64,000 nt of DNA, from assembly GCA_023055425.1 (NCBI GenBank), contig JALGPY010000010.1:54039665-54103664 (forward strand), given 5' to 3'. Within the stretch, counting starts at the first letter, position 1. Each line of letters starts with the position of its first letter. The translations under genes were made by a program, and so were the position numbers. This document shows positions 22,217-33,257 of the stretch, piece after piece. Source of the stretch: Linanthus parryae. Taxonomy: Eukaryota; Streptophyta; Magnoliopsida; Ericales; Polemoniaceae. Under the pieces are notes generated by a model, which saw only the letters and a list, made by a program, of their open reading frames with translations, searched no databases and had not been told where the DNA came from.

Positions 22217-24734
22217 GGCTTACCCGTTTGTCTGCGGATGGTAGGGTAACGAGACCTTGTGAACTGACACTCCGTACTGTTTCAGAACTTTCGCAAAAAC
22301 TCGATTGATGAAGTGAGAGCCCTCGTCACTGATCATTGCCCTGGGAGTTCCGAAACGAGTGAAAATGTTACGTTTCAGAAAAAGCTCAACGGTGGCTGCA
22401 TCGTTTTTCTGACACGCGATCGCTTCGATCCACTTCGTCACGTAGTCCACTGCCAGCAGAATGTAGAGATTACCCATGGAGGACGGGAATGGACCCATGA
22501 AGTCAATCCCCCATACGTCAAAAGGCTCTACTTCCTGCCACACGGTCATCGGCATCTCGTCCCGATGTGACGTGTTTCCTGTTCTCTGGCATCTATCACA
22601 TCCCTGCACATAGTCGTGACAATCCTTAAAGATTGTCGGCCAGAAAAAACCGGACTGCAGTATTTTATGAGCTGTTCGCGTTCCCCCAAAATGACCCCCA
22701 CAATGTGATGAGTGGTAGTGTCGGATTACGTTCCATGCCTCGTGGGTCAAGATACACCTTCTCGGGATGTTATCGGCCCCCTGTTTGAATAGGTACGGGT
22801 CATCCCAGAAATACTGTCGGCTTTCGGAAACGAACCGCTTCCACTGAGACGGGGTAAGATCCTCGGGAAGCGTGCCAGTTACCAAGTAATTGGCTATGGC
22901 ATAATACCACGGTCTCCCGATTTTTACTGCCATGATGTGCTCGTCTGGGAAGTTTTCCTTGATCGGCACCGGGTCCACCTTAACATTCTCAAGTCTGGAT
23001 AGGTGATCCGCTACCACGTTCTCAACTCCCTTCTTGTCCCGGATTTCCACGTCGAATTCCTGCATCAGTAGTACCCACCTTAACAGTTTGGATTTTGCGT
23101 CCTTCTTGTCCAGCAGGTATTTCAGGGAACTATGGTCGGTAAAAACGATAACTTTTGACCCGACCAAATAGGGCCTGAATTTGTCCAGGGCATACACCAC
23201 AGCCAGCAGTTCCTTTTCTGTCGTGCCATAGTTGAGCTGGGCATCGTTAAGTACCCGGCTCGCATAATAAATCACGTGGCAGACTTTATCCTTTCGCTGC
23301 CCCAAAACCGCCCCGACTGCGTAGTCGCTGGCGTCACACATCAGCTCAAACGGGAGTGACCAATCTGGTGTAGTTATAACCGGGGCTGTGGTCAGCTTCT
23401 CTTTTAAATGGTCAAAAGCCTGCTGACATGCTGCGTCAAAATCAAAGGGTACGTCTTTTCCGAGTAAAGTGCAGAGTGGCTTTGTGATATTGGAAATGTC
23501 TTTGATGAACCTCCGGTAAAATCCTGCATGTCCCAGAAAACTTTTGATCGCCCTTACGTTTTTCGGGTATGGAAGCTGCTTTATCACCTCGATCTTAGCC
23601 CTGTCCACCTCGAGTCCCTTGTTGGAAATTTTGTGACCCAGCACGATCCCCTCGGTGACCATAAAGTGACACTTTTCCCAATTGAGCACCAAATTCGCCT
23701 TCTTGCATTGGACCAGAACCTGACCCAAATTGTACAGGCAGTCATCGAAACTGTCCCTGAATAGTGAAAAGTCGTCCATAAAGACCTCCAGATTTTTCTC
23801 GATCATGTCGGAAAAAATCGCCATCATACATCTCTGGAACGTGGCTGGAGCGTTACACAACCCGAACGGCATGCGCCGAAACGCGAACGTACCGTATGGG
23901 CAGGTAAACGTCGTCTTTTCCTGATCTTCCGGGGCTATGCAAATCTGGTTGTACCCGGAATACCCGTCCAGAAAACAGTAATAGGCGTGGTGGGCGAGCC
24001 GGTCCAGCATCTGGTCCATGAATGGTAACGGGAAGTTGTCTTTCAGTGTTGCTTCGTTTAGCCTCCGATAGTCCATGCAGATCCGCCAGCCTGTAACGGT
24101 GCGCTGCGCAATCTGCTCCTGGTCATTATTCTGCACCACCGTAATACCCCCTTTTTTGGGCACGCACTGGACCGGGCTGATCCACGTGCTGTCCGATATG
24201 GGGTATATGATTCCCGTTTCCAGCCACTTCATGACCTCTTTTCGCACAACGTCCTTCATGTTCAGATTCAGTCTCCGCTGGGGCTGAATCACCGGCTTCT
24301 TTCCTTCTTCAATTCGGATCTTGTGCATGCAATAAGAGGGGCTGATCCCTTTGATATCTGCAATCGTCCAGGCGATTGCTTCCTTATGCTCTCGCAGTAC
24401 CTCCAACAGTTTCTGCTCCTGTTCCAGGGATAAACGAGACGAAACAATTACGGGCAGAGTACTATTATCACCAATGTACGCATACCTGAGATGGCTCGGG
24501 AGCGGTTTCAGCTCCAGTGCGGGTGGTTCCTTGAGTGACGGGACCAGAATCATCTTTTGCCCGCCGTCTTCGTCCCGGTGCAAAGTGGTCCAGTCCTCGG
24601 CTCTCATGGCGTGCTCGCACCGAGTCTGCTCTTTTTCATCCCCGTACATGCTGTCGATATCTTCCCACAATTGGTCCATCTCCTCGTTTTCCCAGATTTC
24701 GTCAACCACGTCTATGGCGAAGATATCCTCGTGG
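22217..24734 (-). pseudogene. RT-RNase H-integrase of the complete Athila element
   Basis: A nearly continuous frame of about 840 codons. Reading from the RT side, the RT blocks are [53 protein letters not shown] and the active site VFMDDFSLF. RNase H shows [38 protein letters not shown] and DHLSRL. Integrase shows the HHCC zinc domain ([11 protein letters not shown]...CDRCQRTGN) and two catalytic acids ([18 protein letters not shown]). The frame begins after a frameshift near 24735 that separates it from protease. It ends at a TAA at 22217-22219, where GQ is expected, just ahead of the third catalytic residue. Apart from these, all catalytic residues are present. Confidence 0.93.
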
Positions 24735-25406
24735 TCATAGTAATTTGGCAGTTGCAGATTTTTGAAAATTGAATTTCACCTTTTCCTCGTTAATCTGTAT
24801 GGTCAGCTCCCCGCTCTTGCAGTTTATCATTGCTTCGCCCGTGGAAAAAAACGGCCTGCCAAGTATGAGCGGTACCTCCCCTGCCTCCATGTCCAGAATG
24901 ACGAAATCTGCCGGAAAAATCAGCTCACCGACCTTGACCAGAATATCCTCGATAACCCCATAGGCCTGTTTTACGGACCTGTCTGCCATCTGCAGCATGA
25001 TTCTGGTGGGTCGGGGTTCACCGACTTTCAAACTCTTGAAAATCGTCAATGGCATCAGGTTGATGCTGGCCCCTAGGTCACACAGAGCCTTTCCTGTGTA
25101 AGCGTTACCTAGGGTGACCGGTATAACAAAACTTCCGGGATCCTTTCTCTTCCTCGGTAGCCCATTCTTGACACAATTGCTCACTTCTGCCGTCAAGTTT
25201 ATGGTCTCGAAATCGCTCATCCGCCTCCTCCCATACAAGATGCCCTTGAGGAATTTGGCGTAAGTGGGCATCTTAGCCAAAGCCTCGGCAAAAGGTATGT
25301 TAATCTGCAGCTGCTTGAACATCTCGAGAAACCTGGCGTAGTCCTTACTGTCGTCCCTCTTTCGTGTTTTTAAGGGGTATGGCACCTCCTTGGAGACCGG
25401 TACAGT
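24735..25406 (-). CDS. aspartic protease region of the complete Athila element
   Basis: It is in the same frame as gag and open from just after the gag stop. The active-site segment is [21 protein letters not shown] (D-L-G-A form). It is followed by [20 protein letters not shown] and the C-terminal block [18 protein letters not shown], matching retropepsin layout. Translation runs off-frame at AKLL, just where the linker to RT should continue. That puts the frameshift within about ten codons of 24735. Confidence 0.85.
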   Translation of the reverse strand, partial: TVPVSKEVPYPLKTRKRDDSKDYARFLEMFKQLQINIPFAEALAKMPTYAKFLKGILYGRRRMSDFETINLTAEVSNCVKNGLPRKRKDPGSFVIPVTLGNAYTGKALCDLGASINLMPLTIFKSLKVGEPRPTRIMLQMADRSVKQAYGVIEDILVKVGELIFPADFVILDMEAGEVPLILGRPFFSTGEAMINCKSGELTIQINEEKVKFNFQKSATAKLL

Positions 25407-27029
25407 TTATGCATCTCTCTCGTTCTGCACTGCATCCTGCTCAACCGAGCCCTTTGGCTGGGGGCGGTCGACTGTGCTGTTATCCTGGCCCGACAAGTTG
25501 CGTTCTACTTCTTTCGAATTTTCTGCAGGTGTGTGGCTGGGATACAGTGGATCCTGCAGTGCCAATTCACTCCGAGTGGAGATAGCATTGATCTGAGCCC
25601 GTGGATTATTTACTGTATTTGAGGGTAGGTTTCCTGGCTGTCTCTCTGTTAGTTGCTGTGCTAACTGCCCCACTTGTACTTCCAAAGCGCGTAGTGACGT
25701 TTTGGTTGTCTGCATGTCTGCCGTCAGGGCGTCCATGTGCTTGAACTGGGACTCCATGGTCTGGAACATGGACTTGATTTCCTTCATCTGAGAGTCGTAA
25801 TGCTGAGCAGATGGGCCCGACTGAGCCTGCTGCGTCGGTGCAGCCTGCTGGGCTGGTGGCCTGTGTTGGAACCCCGGTGCATAAACTGCTGCGTTCGGGT
25901 TTCCGTACCGAAATCCGGGATGGTCTCTCGTACCCGGTCGGTACCGGCTCGGGTCCCACTGCTTCTGTACGTAATTAGTGTCTTCGGTCCTCAGTTCCTC
26001 AATGGCTGTGTCCAGATCGGGTTCTTCGACTGATGCAACAGTCTTCTTATCCGAGTAGACTTTCTTGACCAAGTCGTGAATGATCTTGGCCAGGTTGTCT
26101 ATCCGGTCATCCTCTGCTGGCTCGGCTCTAGCCGTCATCCTACGATCGTCAAACAGTCGGGTGTCCTGCTTGGCCAACTGCTTCATCAGGTCATACACAC
26201 CTTCTTTGTCCACGTGATACAAGAAGTTTCCCCCGGCCTCTCTATCAATCCTGTCGGCGTTCTCCCTGTCTAGGGCATGGAAGAAAACCTGCAGGATCTT
26301 TGCGTCTCCAAAACCGTGGTTCGGGCACCGTTTTACCAATCTCATGAGCCTGTCCCATGCGTCCACCACCGTCTCCCCCATCTTCTGCCTGAATGACAGA
26401 ATCTCGCTCTGTAACTGTATGACTCGGGAGGCGGGATAGAACTTTGTCAGAAAATCTGCGACACACTCCTCCCATGTGGTGATGGATCGGGGTGGTCGGG
26501 ATTCGAGCCAGTCTTTGGCCACTCCGTATAGGCAGTTTGGGAATAAGATCAGCATGAGTGCCTCTGCTTCTACCCCCTTGTATATGACCTTGTTGCAGTA
26601 ATCCTCGAATTTCGCGATAAAATCGTTCGGGTCTTCGTCGTCCATGCGATGAAACGGGCAGAGAGTTTGTACCGTGTGGATGGTGGATGGTTTGATGTCA
26701 AAGTACTCGCCGGTGATCTCGGGCACCACAATAGCTCGCTCATGCCCCCCGGTGGGGACTTCGAAATTTTCCACCAATGCTTTCCCAGATCGGTTATATG
26801 TTCTCTGGTTGCTTCGGGCAGCGAGTCCTGCTGTGACAAGTTCCTCAATGTACCGAGCCATCTGGGCTGGGGTATGTGTCTCTCGTTCCTGTCCACCGGC
26901 TTCGGTGTTCTCGGGCGTATCTCTCTGGTTGGTTGCCATCCTGCTTTCTCGGTTTCTGCGGTTCTGTTCGGTGTACAGTTTTTCTGGATTGTCGAGTGGT
27001 GGTACCAAATCGCGAGGCAATCTGGGCAT
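25407..27029 (-). CDS. gag of the complete Athila element, intact, no zinc knuckle
   Basis: 540 codons from the ATG at 27029, about 150 bases inside the LTR, to a TAA at 25407-25409. The central gag domain is clear (YGVAKDWLESRPPRSITTWE, FLTKFYPASRVIQLQ and WDRLMRLVKRCPNHGF), forming the capsid/nucleocapsid precursor. The last third is Gln/Pro-rich with a heptad-like stretch (SMFQTMESQFKHMDALTADM), possibly a coiled coil. Unlike the first Athila element, no CCHC knuckle is visible. The protease frame follows in phase after the single TAA. Confidence 0.9.
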   Translation of the reverse strand: MPRLPRDLVPPLDNPEKLYTEQNRRNRESRMATNQRDTPENTEAGGQERETHTPAQMARYIEELVTAGLAARSNQRTYNRSGKALVENFEVPTGGHERAIVVPEITGEYFDIKPSTIHTVQTLCPFHRMDDEDPNDFIAKFEDYCNKVIYKGVEAEALMLILFPNCLYGVAKDWLESRPPRSITTWEECVADFLTKFYPASRVIQLQSEILSFRQKMGETVVDAWDRLMRLVKRCPNHGFGDAKILQVFFHALDRENADRIDREAGGNFLYHVDKEGVYDLMKQLAKQDTRLFDDRRMTARAEPAEDDRIDNLAKIIHDLVKKVYSDKKTVASVEEPDLDTAIEELRTEDTNYVQKQWDPSRYRPGTRDHPGFRYGNPNAAVYAPGFQHRPPAQQAAPTQQAQSGPSAQHYDSQMKEIKSMFQTMESQFKHMDALTADMQTTKTSLRALEVQVGQLAQQLTERQPGNLPSNTVNNPRAQINAISTRSELALQDPLYPSHTPAENSKEVERNLSGQDNSTVDRPQPKGSVEQDAVQNERDA

Positions 27030-27152
27030 CAACTGAACAGTCCTGAAAACGCAGATTCAAAAACGCATTGAGATAATAAGAAAAATAACAAAACTGAAAA
27101 ATAAACGAAAACTCAGAAAACTAATTCTGATAACTAAATAGACCCTAAAAAG

Positions 27153-27170
27153 TCCCCGGCAACGGCGCCA
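27153..27170 (-). other. primer-binding site, tRNA-Asp
   Basis: Minus-strand TGGCGCCGTTGCCGGGGA lies six bases from the 5' LTR. It matches the tRNA-Asp 3' end as used by Athila elements. Confidence 0.92.
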
Positions 27171-27176
27171 AAAACT

Positions 27177-28772
27177 TGATGCGCAAACTAACGTGCTGTT
27201 CGCAAGTATACGAATCTTGTAATATCGGGTGTAATTAAACTCGGGTGATCGTTCCCACGAGGACTATTTCGGGTTTTCTCACGTCGTCAGTTTTGGTTAA
27301 CCGAGTGTACTAACAAGGAGGAGTAGGTTGTGATTGCAGTTTTACTAAACTAAAAACAGAAATTAAAAACGTAAACGTAAATATTTTTTGTGACGTTTTC
27401 TGAAATAAGCTGAATCGGTTGTTACGATAATAGATAAGAACTAGGCTCCAGGATCCCCTAGAGTTTCTACAGATTTCAGTTTTACGTTCGATTATAAAAA
27501 CACTCAGCAGTTTTGATATCTGTGCAACGTAACAGTTGCGCAGTGACTTTTCAGATTCCACACGTAATCCCGATCCTGCAGAATTTCGGATTCTTGTTAA
27601 GCTGCCTAAATCTGCAGTCTCGGTCTAATCCTGTTAGGGTTTCTAACCTGTCCGAATGGCCCGGGTCAAATTCTCTAACAGTTGGTCTCACGTTTTTCGA
27701 TGCTAGCCCTATCTCCCTTTCTCTGGTCGGTCTATCAGGGTAAGGTACTAAATCCCGACTTTTCTTCCTAACCCTAACTTGACGTTTTCACCTACAAGCT
27801 CGGGTCTATAGCAATCCTGGGTGATCAATCCTATCATGCATATACGATAATAATCAAAGCCAGAATAACAGATACAACTTGCTGAATTAAGATAATCATC
27901 ACGAATCCATAAACGAAGTAGTCATAAAATCTGGATACGAAACCCTAGGTTCACCGAGAACCTAGGTAAGAAGTTTAGCTACGACTAGACATAATACAAA
28001 ACGCAGTTTCTGAATATAAAGAGAGAGAACGAAATCTAACTAAGTCTTCGAATCTCGAATTGCTCTTCCGTGCTCTCCGTGAATGCTCTGACTTGCCCTT
28101 CGGTTGTGCTGAGTATTATGTTCTGTCTTCAAAACGAGCCTGGACGAGTCTTTAAATAGTGTTGTTTTCCTCGAAACGTGTGCGCCAGAAATTACGGAAT
28201 CTGCCATCGGTCCACCGCCTCTGACAAAAAGTCAAACTGGCTGCGTATATACGCAAGGCTGTGTATATACGCAACCATAGCCAAAATCCTCCACCCCATC
28301 TCCCTCCCTGCCTGCGTATATACGCAAGGCTGCGTATATACGCAGGCCTGCGTATATACGCAGACAGGGGGTGGTGATGGGGGCTCTGCTTGGTCCTTTG
28401 GTGGCCCTGGTTGGGTCCCCTGGGTCCCACTCTTCTGCCTGACGCTCCCGGTTTGCCTCCCTGGTGTTCTCCTGCTTTTCTGCGTTCCCGTCTTGACCCG
28501 GTCCTGTGCACGTTTCCCGAGACGGTCCCGACTTGGTCCCGACACGCTTCCCGATGCACCTTCCGAACCTGTTCCTGAAAAGGCAACATGAACGAAAACC
28601 CGCGATCATATCCAAATATAGCAATAAATAAGCAGAAATCCAGAAAGTACAAATAAACATCTCGTTCTAGATTCCCGAGGCATTCTAGGGCAATTTCCGG
28701 CAAAATACGCTATTTACGACACAAACACTCGTGAAATCAGGCTAAAAGATAACCCCTAATTGGGCGTTATCA
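27177..28772 (-). repeat. 5' LTR of the complete Athila element
   Basis: It pairs with 16911-18496 along its whole length with about 2% differences by eye, and has TGAT...ATCA ends. A TATA-like box (minus CTATTTAAAG) is at about 28150-28159. The palindrome block at 28242-28362 has four perfect copies of TGCGTATATACGCA and one variant beginning TGTG. The outer flank TTAGG completes the target duplication. Confidence 0.94.
28242..28362. repeat. palindrome cluster TGCGTATATACGCA in the right LTR
   Basis: Copies lie at 28242-28255, 28260-28273 (variant TGTGTATATACGCA), 28313-28326, 28331-28344 and 28349-28362, spaced by four-base linkers within groups. The left LTR has lost half of one copy here. 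Confidence 0.9.
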
Positions 28773-28777
28773 TTAGG

Positions 28778-29977
28778 AGATTTCCAAGAAAATCATGTTT
28801 TCATTCATTTTTCGCATGAAAAGTCCACATCATTATTTTGTAGTAGCGGGGAAGAACCAACTGTCACAATATATCTCATCACAATATATCCCATAAACAA
28901 GCTACCAAGACCTTAAGTACCGGTACCCACTAAGACTTCTTGCCGCCAGAGAGGTGAGTACATGGAGCAACCCGGGGCTAATTGCAACTGAGTTAATCAT
29001 ATAAGTATCCAATGTATCCAAATAATGTTCCGCCACACAACATCTTTCTACTTTACGTTATTACACATTATTACTTTTCATGTGATAGCTCGGAAAGAAT
29101 CATTTGATCACATAACCAGATTTCAAGTCAAAAGCATATATCACAAATCACATTTTGAGACATAAAATCATAAAATATTTTTACACAAAAGGAGGAGGGG
29201 CTCACTAAGCCTGGCATGTTGACTCACCTCAAGTAGCAACATCAAATATCAAGATATAGCTCCTACGGATAGACGTAGCCCTCGTCTACGAACATGTCGC
29301 CTACAAATTATAATTTCTGATCAAAGAAAGTCCCAACTAGCATGTTAAATGAAATTATGCGATGAAGGTTCTTATCCTTGAGTGAACTCTTTATTGTAAT
29401 TTGAAGACAACCCAAATCCCCCATTCTATTTATTTAAAATAAATTTCAAGTCAATTATAAGAAGTGTGCTCTTATCTTCTATAAATAAAGTGGCAATTTG
29501 CAACATCTAGGTAAATGATTGTTAAATATTTTTATCTTGAGAACTCATACATAATAAGCCACATACCCTCTTAAATTGTGAATTTTAGAATAAAAAATAT
29601 AGTTAACTTTAATAAAAACTATATTTATTTCAAGATGATATTAGTTCTAACTTTATTCAATACTTGGGAAATAATTAAAAAAATAGTTTCTCTTACCATT
29701 ATTTACAACCCATAATTTTCCCATGACATTATCTATACCTATTTAGTTGTGGCAAATTTTCAAGTTAGAAAAACATCATCTTGTACTTATATTACTAGTG
29801 AAGTTATACAGATTTATTTAAACCAACCAATTTATTACTTAATAGCTAAATTCTCATTCACAAAAAATTTATACACATTTTAGTTCATAACTTTTGGAAA
29901 TAAAATACTATACTTATATAATAATAACATACACAAATATTTTCTTGCCAAGTTATTATAAAAGAATATCTATTTAT

Positions 29978-30009
<32 letters not shown>

Positions 30010-30340
30010 TACAAATACTAATTTTAATTAATTTAAACAAATATTAAGTTTATTTAATCAGATTCTGTAAACTATAGCAAGATCCCCAAGAGTTTGTAAA
30101 TATAAGTATTTAGTCACCCCCATTAACTTAATTAATTTCTGACTGCGCACTTAGCACCCCTAACTTTCAGTTTTATAAAAAATCACCCCCATCTACCACT
30201 CACGTTCATAATCTTCTTCCCATTCCAAAACCCAATCACGAATCTTCATATACCAGGATAACCATGACATTTTGATGATGTAAGACTCTAATTTAAGTCT
30301 GAATAACAAGATTCAAGCAAAAATTAGTGGATTTGGTTAC
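28778..30340. other. AT-rich DNA without recognised genes
   Basis: No ORF of interest is seen. The sequence around 28910-29310 (GAGGTGAGTACATGG, CTACGGATAGACGTAGCC, CTCGTCTACGAACATGTCGC) looks like the noncoding part of chromovirus-type elements, but no ends could be fixed. A TA microsatellite lies at 29984-30010. Confidence 0.4.
29984..30010. repeat. (TA)n microsatellite
   Basis: About 13 TA units in AT-rich sequence. Confidence 0.9.
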
Positions 30341-30343
30341 CAA

Positions 30344-30664
30344 ATGGAGGAGAAATCGATCGCCGAAGATGAATCAAAAACTCGCCGGAAAATATGGCTT
30401 TCCGGCGGATTGGCTGTCATGGCAATCACTGGAGCTCGGTCGGACATCAAGGAGGTAGTTGAAGTGCCGGTGATCGAAGGAGAAGAAGGGAGGAGGCACG
30501 GTGGCATGGGTTCCGTTGGGTCGGGCTCTCGGGTCTGGTTCGACGGTGGCCTTTGGCCGCCATTGCCGCTGCTCCCTCTGTCGTTTCAGGCGGCCATAGA
30601 GACAGGGGGTGGAGCTAGATATCGAAGGGAGGGAGAAAAAGGGTGGAACAGGAGGTGGGGCTGA
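30344..30664 (+). CDS. hypothetical small ORF, doubtful
   Basis: A 106-codon frame starting MEEKSIAEDESKTRRKIWLS, in locally GC-richer sequence. The composition (Gly/Arg/Glu-rich) and the neighbouring GGT/GAT-rich repeats argue that it may be the untranslated leader or first exon of a lost gene, or chance. I do not recognise it. Confidence 0.15.
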   Translation: MEEKSIAEDESKTRRKIWLSGGLAVMAITGARSDIKEVVEVPVIEGEEGRRHGGMGSVGSGSRVWFDGGLWPPLPLLPLSFQAAIETGGGARYRREGEKGWNRRWG

Positions 30665-30900
30665 TGGAGCTTCCGGTGGTGATGGCGACAGTGATGGTGG
30701 TGATGCGATGGTGATGATGGTGGTGTTGGTGTTGTGTTGTTACCTCTGATGAGTTTTGCCGAGAGGGAGAGAGAGTGAGATTGAGAGGGTGCTGGGCATA
30801 GAGTAGTGAGGGGAGAGATCGTGTTGATGGAATAGGAGGTGGAGATGGAGGTGGTTGTGGAGGTGGTGTTTTATTGAGGTGTTGGTCGCTGTTTTTGGCG
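30660..30900. repeat. GGTGAT/GGTGGT-rich simple-sequence region
   Basis: Runs of GATGGTGGTGATG and GGAGGTGGTG type, giving His/Thr/Pro-rich translations on the minus strand. No protein is supported. Confidence 0.6.
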
Positions 30901-31619
30901 ATGGTGATGATGATTGTTGTAGCTGCTGCTCTGTTTTGGCAAAGGGACATTGATGAGAATGGTGAGGGTGTAGGTGTGTTGGTGTTCGGGGTGAAACAAG
31001 AGGAAATGGAGGGGAAATATTGGTTGTTGTTGGTGGTGAAAAATAAAGGAAGAAGATGAGTTTTATAGATGAAAAGGATGAAGAAAGGAAGAAGAATTAG
31101 ATATGATGATTTTGGGTAAAATCAGTTGGACGAACAAGGGGGATGAATGTAGTTGGTAGAGAGGGAGGGAGAAATGTTTGTACGGGTGAAAGGAAAAGAA
31201 GAGGGAGAAGAGAAAAATATATCGGTATTGGGTCGGGTAAAGAGAGGAAATACGGGTAAGTATAAATATACGTATGATTATACCGATTTGTTGGGTCAGT
31301 TTGAAAATAAAATACGAGTAGGTGAAATATACTGTATAAAATATTGGGTTATACTATTATACGGGACGAGTAAAATGAAATACGATTGCTGACAAGTATT
31401 TTATAAGTATCCACACACAATCACTTCTCCAAAACACAATCACCTCCCAAAAACTTGTATTCATTTAGTTTTTAACTTCTGTAAACAACAATTACCTCCC
31501 TTATTCATAATTTAATTGATTTGTAAATTCTGAATACTTCAATTAAAACCCCCCAAAAGACATCAAATTATCATCTTATATAAAATTGGGGTATTACAAC
31601 AATGATTTGACCAAGCAGC

Positions 31620-33190
31620 TGGAAGGGAAATGAAAGGGGATTTTTCTTGAGTCGCTGTTACTCATCAAAATAGTTTTTTTTTTTTGTTCTAACCCATAGA
31701 GTTTTAGATTCAGAGAAATTGTTTGTGTAGAACACTGTCTTCTTTTTTGGTACTGTTGGTTTCATTGGACTGATTCCTTTGAAGTGTTCATGGTTTTCAA
31801 AGGAATAGGTATGATTTCACTGTATTCGTTTGGTTGGCGTAATGCCCATCATCTTCTTTTGGAAACATGTGCATACCTTTCGCTTTGGATCCAAATACGT
31901 GCATATTTCATAATAACATCTTCCATTAATTGAATAATCTTTTGTTCTTATTAGTATGTTCTTTTTTTGTTGACATTTACATAGATTCGGAGACCGTGAT
32001 TGGGTGTGGGGATGGACATCGGGTCTTTGACATGTACAGTGGGAAGCTTTCTCGAATGATTCTTTGCCCTTTGTTTCCGGAGCTTTATGCTCTACTATCA
32101 GTGTTTCAGGATTTTTGTACCGAGTTTCGTGATCATCGAGAGAAACAATTGATCAAGAAATCCATGGTGAATGAAGCATCTAAACTGCATTGTTATCTTT
32201 GTAGCAGCTTAACCTATTTTAGTTGAGTTAGAATATACTGATTACTGGGAGCATAGTTGTTTATTGACATAATTACTTCTCAAATGCTTGTAGTAAAACT
32301 AATCTTCTAACGGCTCATCCACACAAAGAATTTAAAAGAGAGTTTATACAAGAGAGCTTACAATTTCCTCGGATGGTTGGAGAATATGAGCCCTTCCCTA
32401 ATTATGCAAGACCTTCCCCCATAGAAGGGTCTAGATAATATAATTCTAACGGATAGGATCGAAAGCCTAGAAGAAGAGTAGTGCTCATATCCGAGGAAGT
32501 AGTGCTCACCGATTTCTGGTATACCAATTAGAAATAACAGACATTCACGAGAACACTATTATTGAATCGGCCAATGCTTTCTTCTTTGAAGATATCTTTC
32601 CTTGTAAGATAAAGGAAATACAAGTGTAACACCCCCGAAATTTTTTAGGGATTGAAGTGCAATATCTCAAAACTAAGGGGTAAAAGTGTAAATTAAATTT
32701 TCTTTCGTGTTGAGAATAGTATAATGAGAGAGATAAGAGTGTGATACTCTGAAAGTAATGGGGTAGAAATATAATTTTCAGTGAACTGACTTTGGGGTAG
32801 AAATATAATTTTCAATCAAATGGAAGACAATTGAATTGGGAAGGGATCGATTCTCTATTATTCATCAGAATTAGGTTTTTCTTGTTCTACCCCACCCCCC
32901 ATTGAGATTGAGAGATAAAATATTTATGTAGAATGTCTCTTCTTTCTTTCCATTGGTTTCATTGGAATTGCGGATTCTCTGTGTTATTCATCAAACAAAA
33001 ATTGGTTGTTCTTGTTCTATATGTTTTCTCAAATGCCTGCAATAAAACTATTCTTCTAGTGCTATGTGTTTTGGCTCGTCCACATTATCACGTTTAGATG
33101 TATGATTCTTTTTTCCCTTTGTTTCTGGAGCTTTATGCTCTACTATCAGTGTTTCAGGATTTCGTAAATCAGTACCAACGAAAGCGGAAA
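31620..33190 (+). repeat. diverged duplicated segment (31620-32330 and 32830-33190)
   Basis: The two parts share matching landmarks in order: CATCA(A/G)AAT with TTTTTCTTGTTCTA, then TTGGTTTCATTGGA, then GAGCTTTATGCTCTACTATC and AGTGTTTCAGGATTT. The second part is shorter and lacks the middle. Between them an LTR-like start, TGTAACACCCCCGAAA, begins at about 32634. Confidence 0.55.
31930..32226 (+). pseudogene. possible WD40-type exon fragment
   Basis: The frame includes SETVIGCGDGHRVFDMYSGK, which has the look of one WD40 blade (G-x-DG-x-VF-D-x-x-SGK). An Asp/Glu/Arg-rich helix-like tail follows (FQDFCTEFRDHREKQLIKKS). No other blades are seen and part of the frame is repeated, decayed, at about 33125-33180. 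It may be a captured or dead gene fragment; the family call is tentative. Confidence 0.3.
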
Positions 33191-33257
33191 TTCGAGAAAT
33201 GTTTAGGAATGGATGATAATATTGAAAATAAAAGGGGTTAAAATGAAATTGTTAATG

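Larger units (their letters stand above)
16911..28772 (-). mobile_element. complete Athila-like Ty3/gypsy retrotransposon
   Basis: LTRs lie at 16911-18496 and 27177-28772, flanked by the 5-bp target duplication TTAGG (16906-16910 and 28773-28777). On the minus strand the order is LTR, PBS (tRNA-Asp), gag, protease, RT, RNase H, integrase, long 3' region, polypurine-like tract, LTR. By-eye comparison shows the two LTRs differing at roughly 2% of positions. Coding lesions are few: an in-frame TAA between gag and protease, a frameshift near 24735, a nonsense codon in integrase and a short in-frame deletion. The total is about 11.9 kb, in the Athila size range. Confidence 0.95.
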
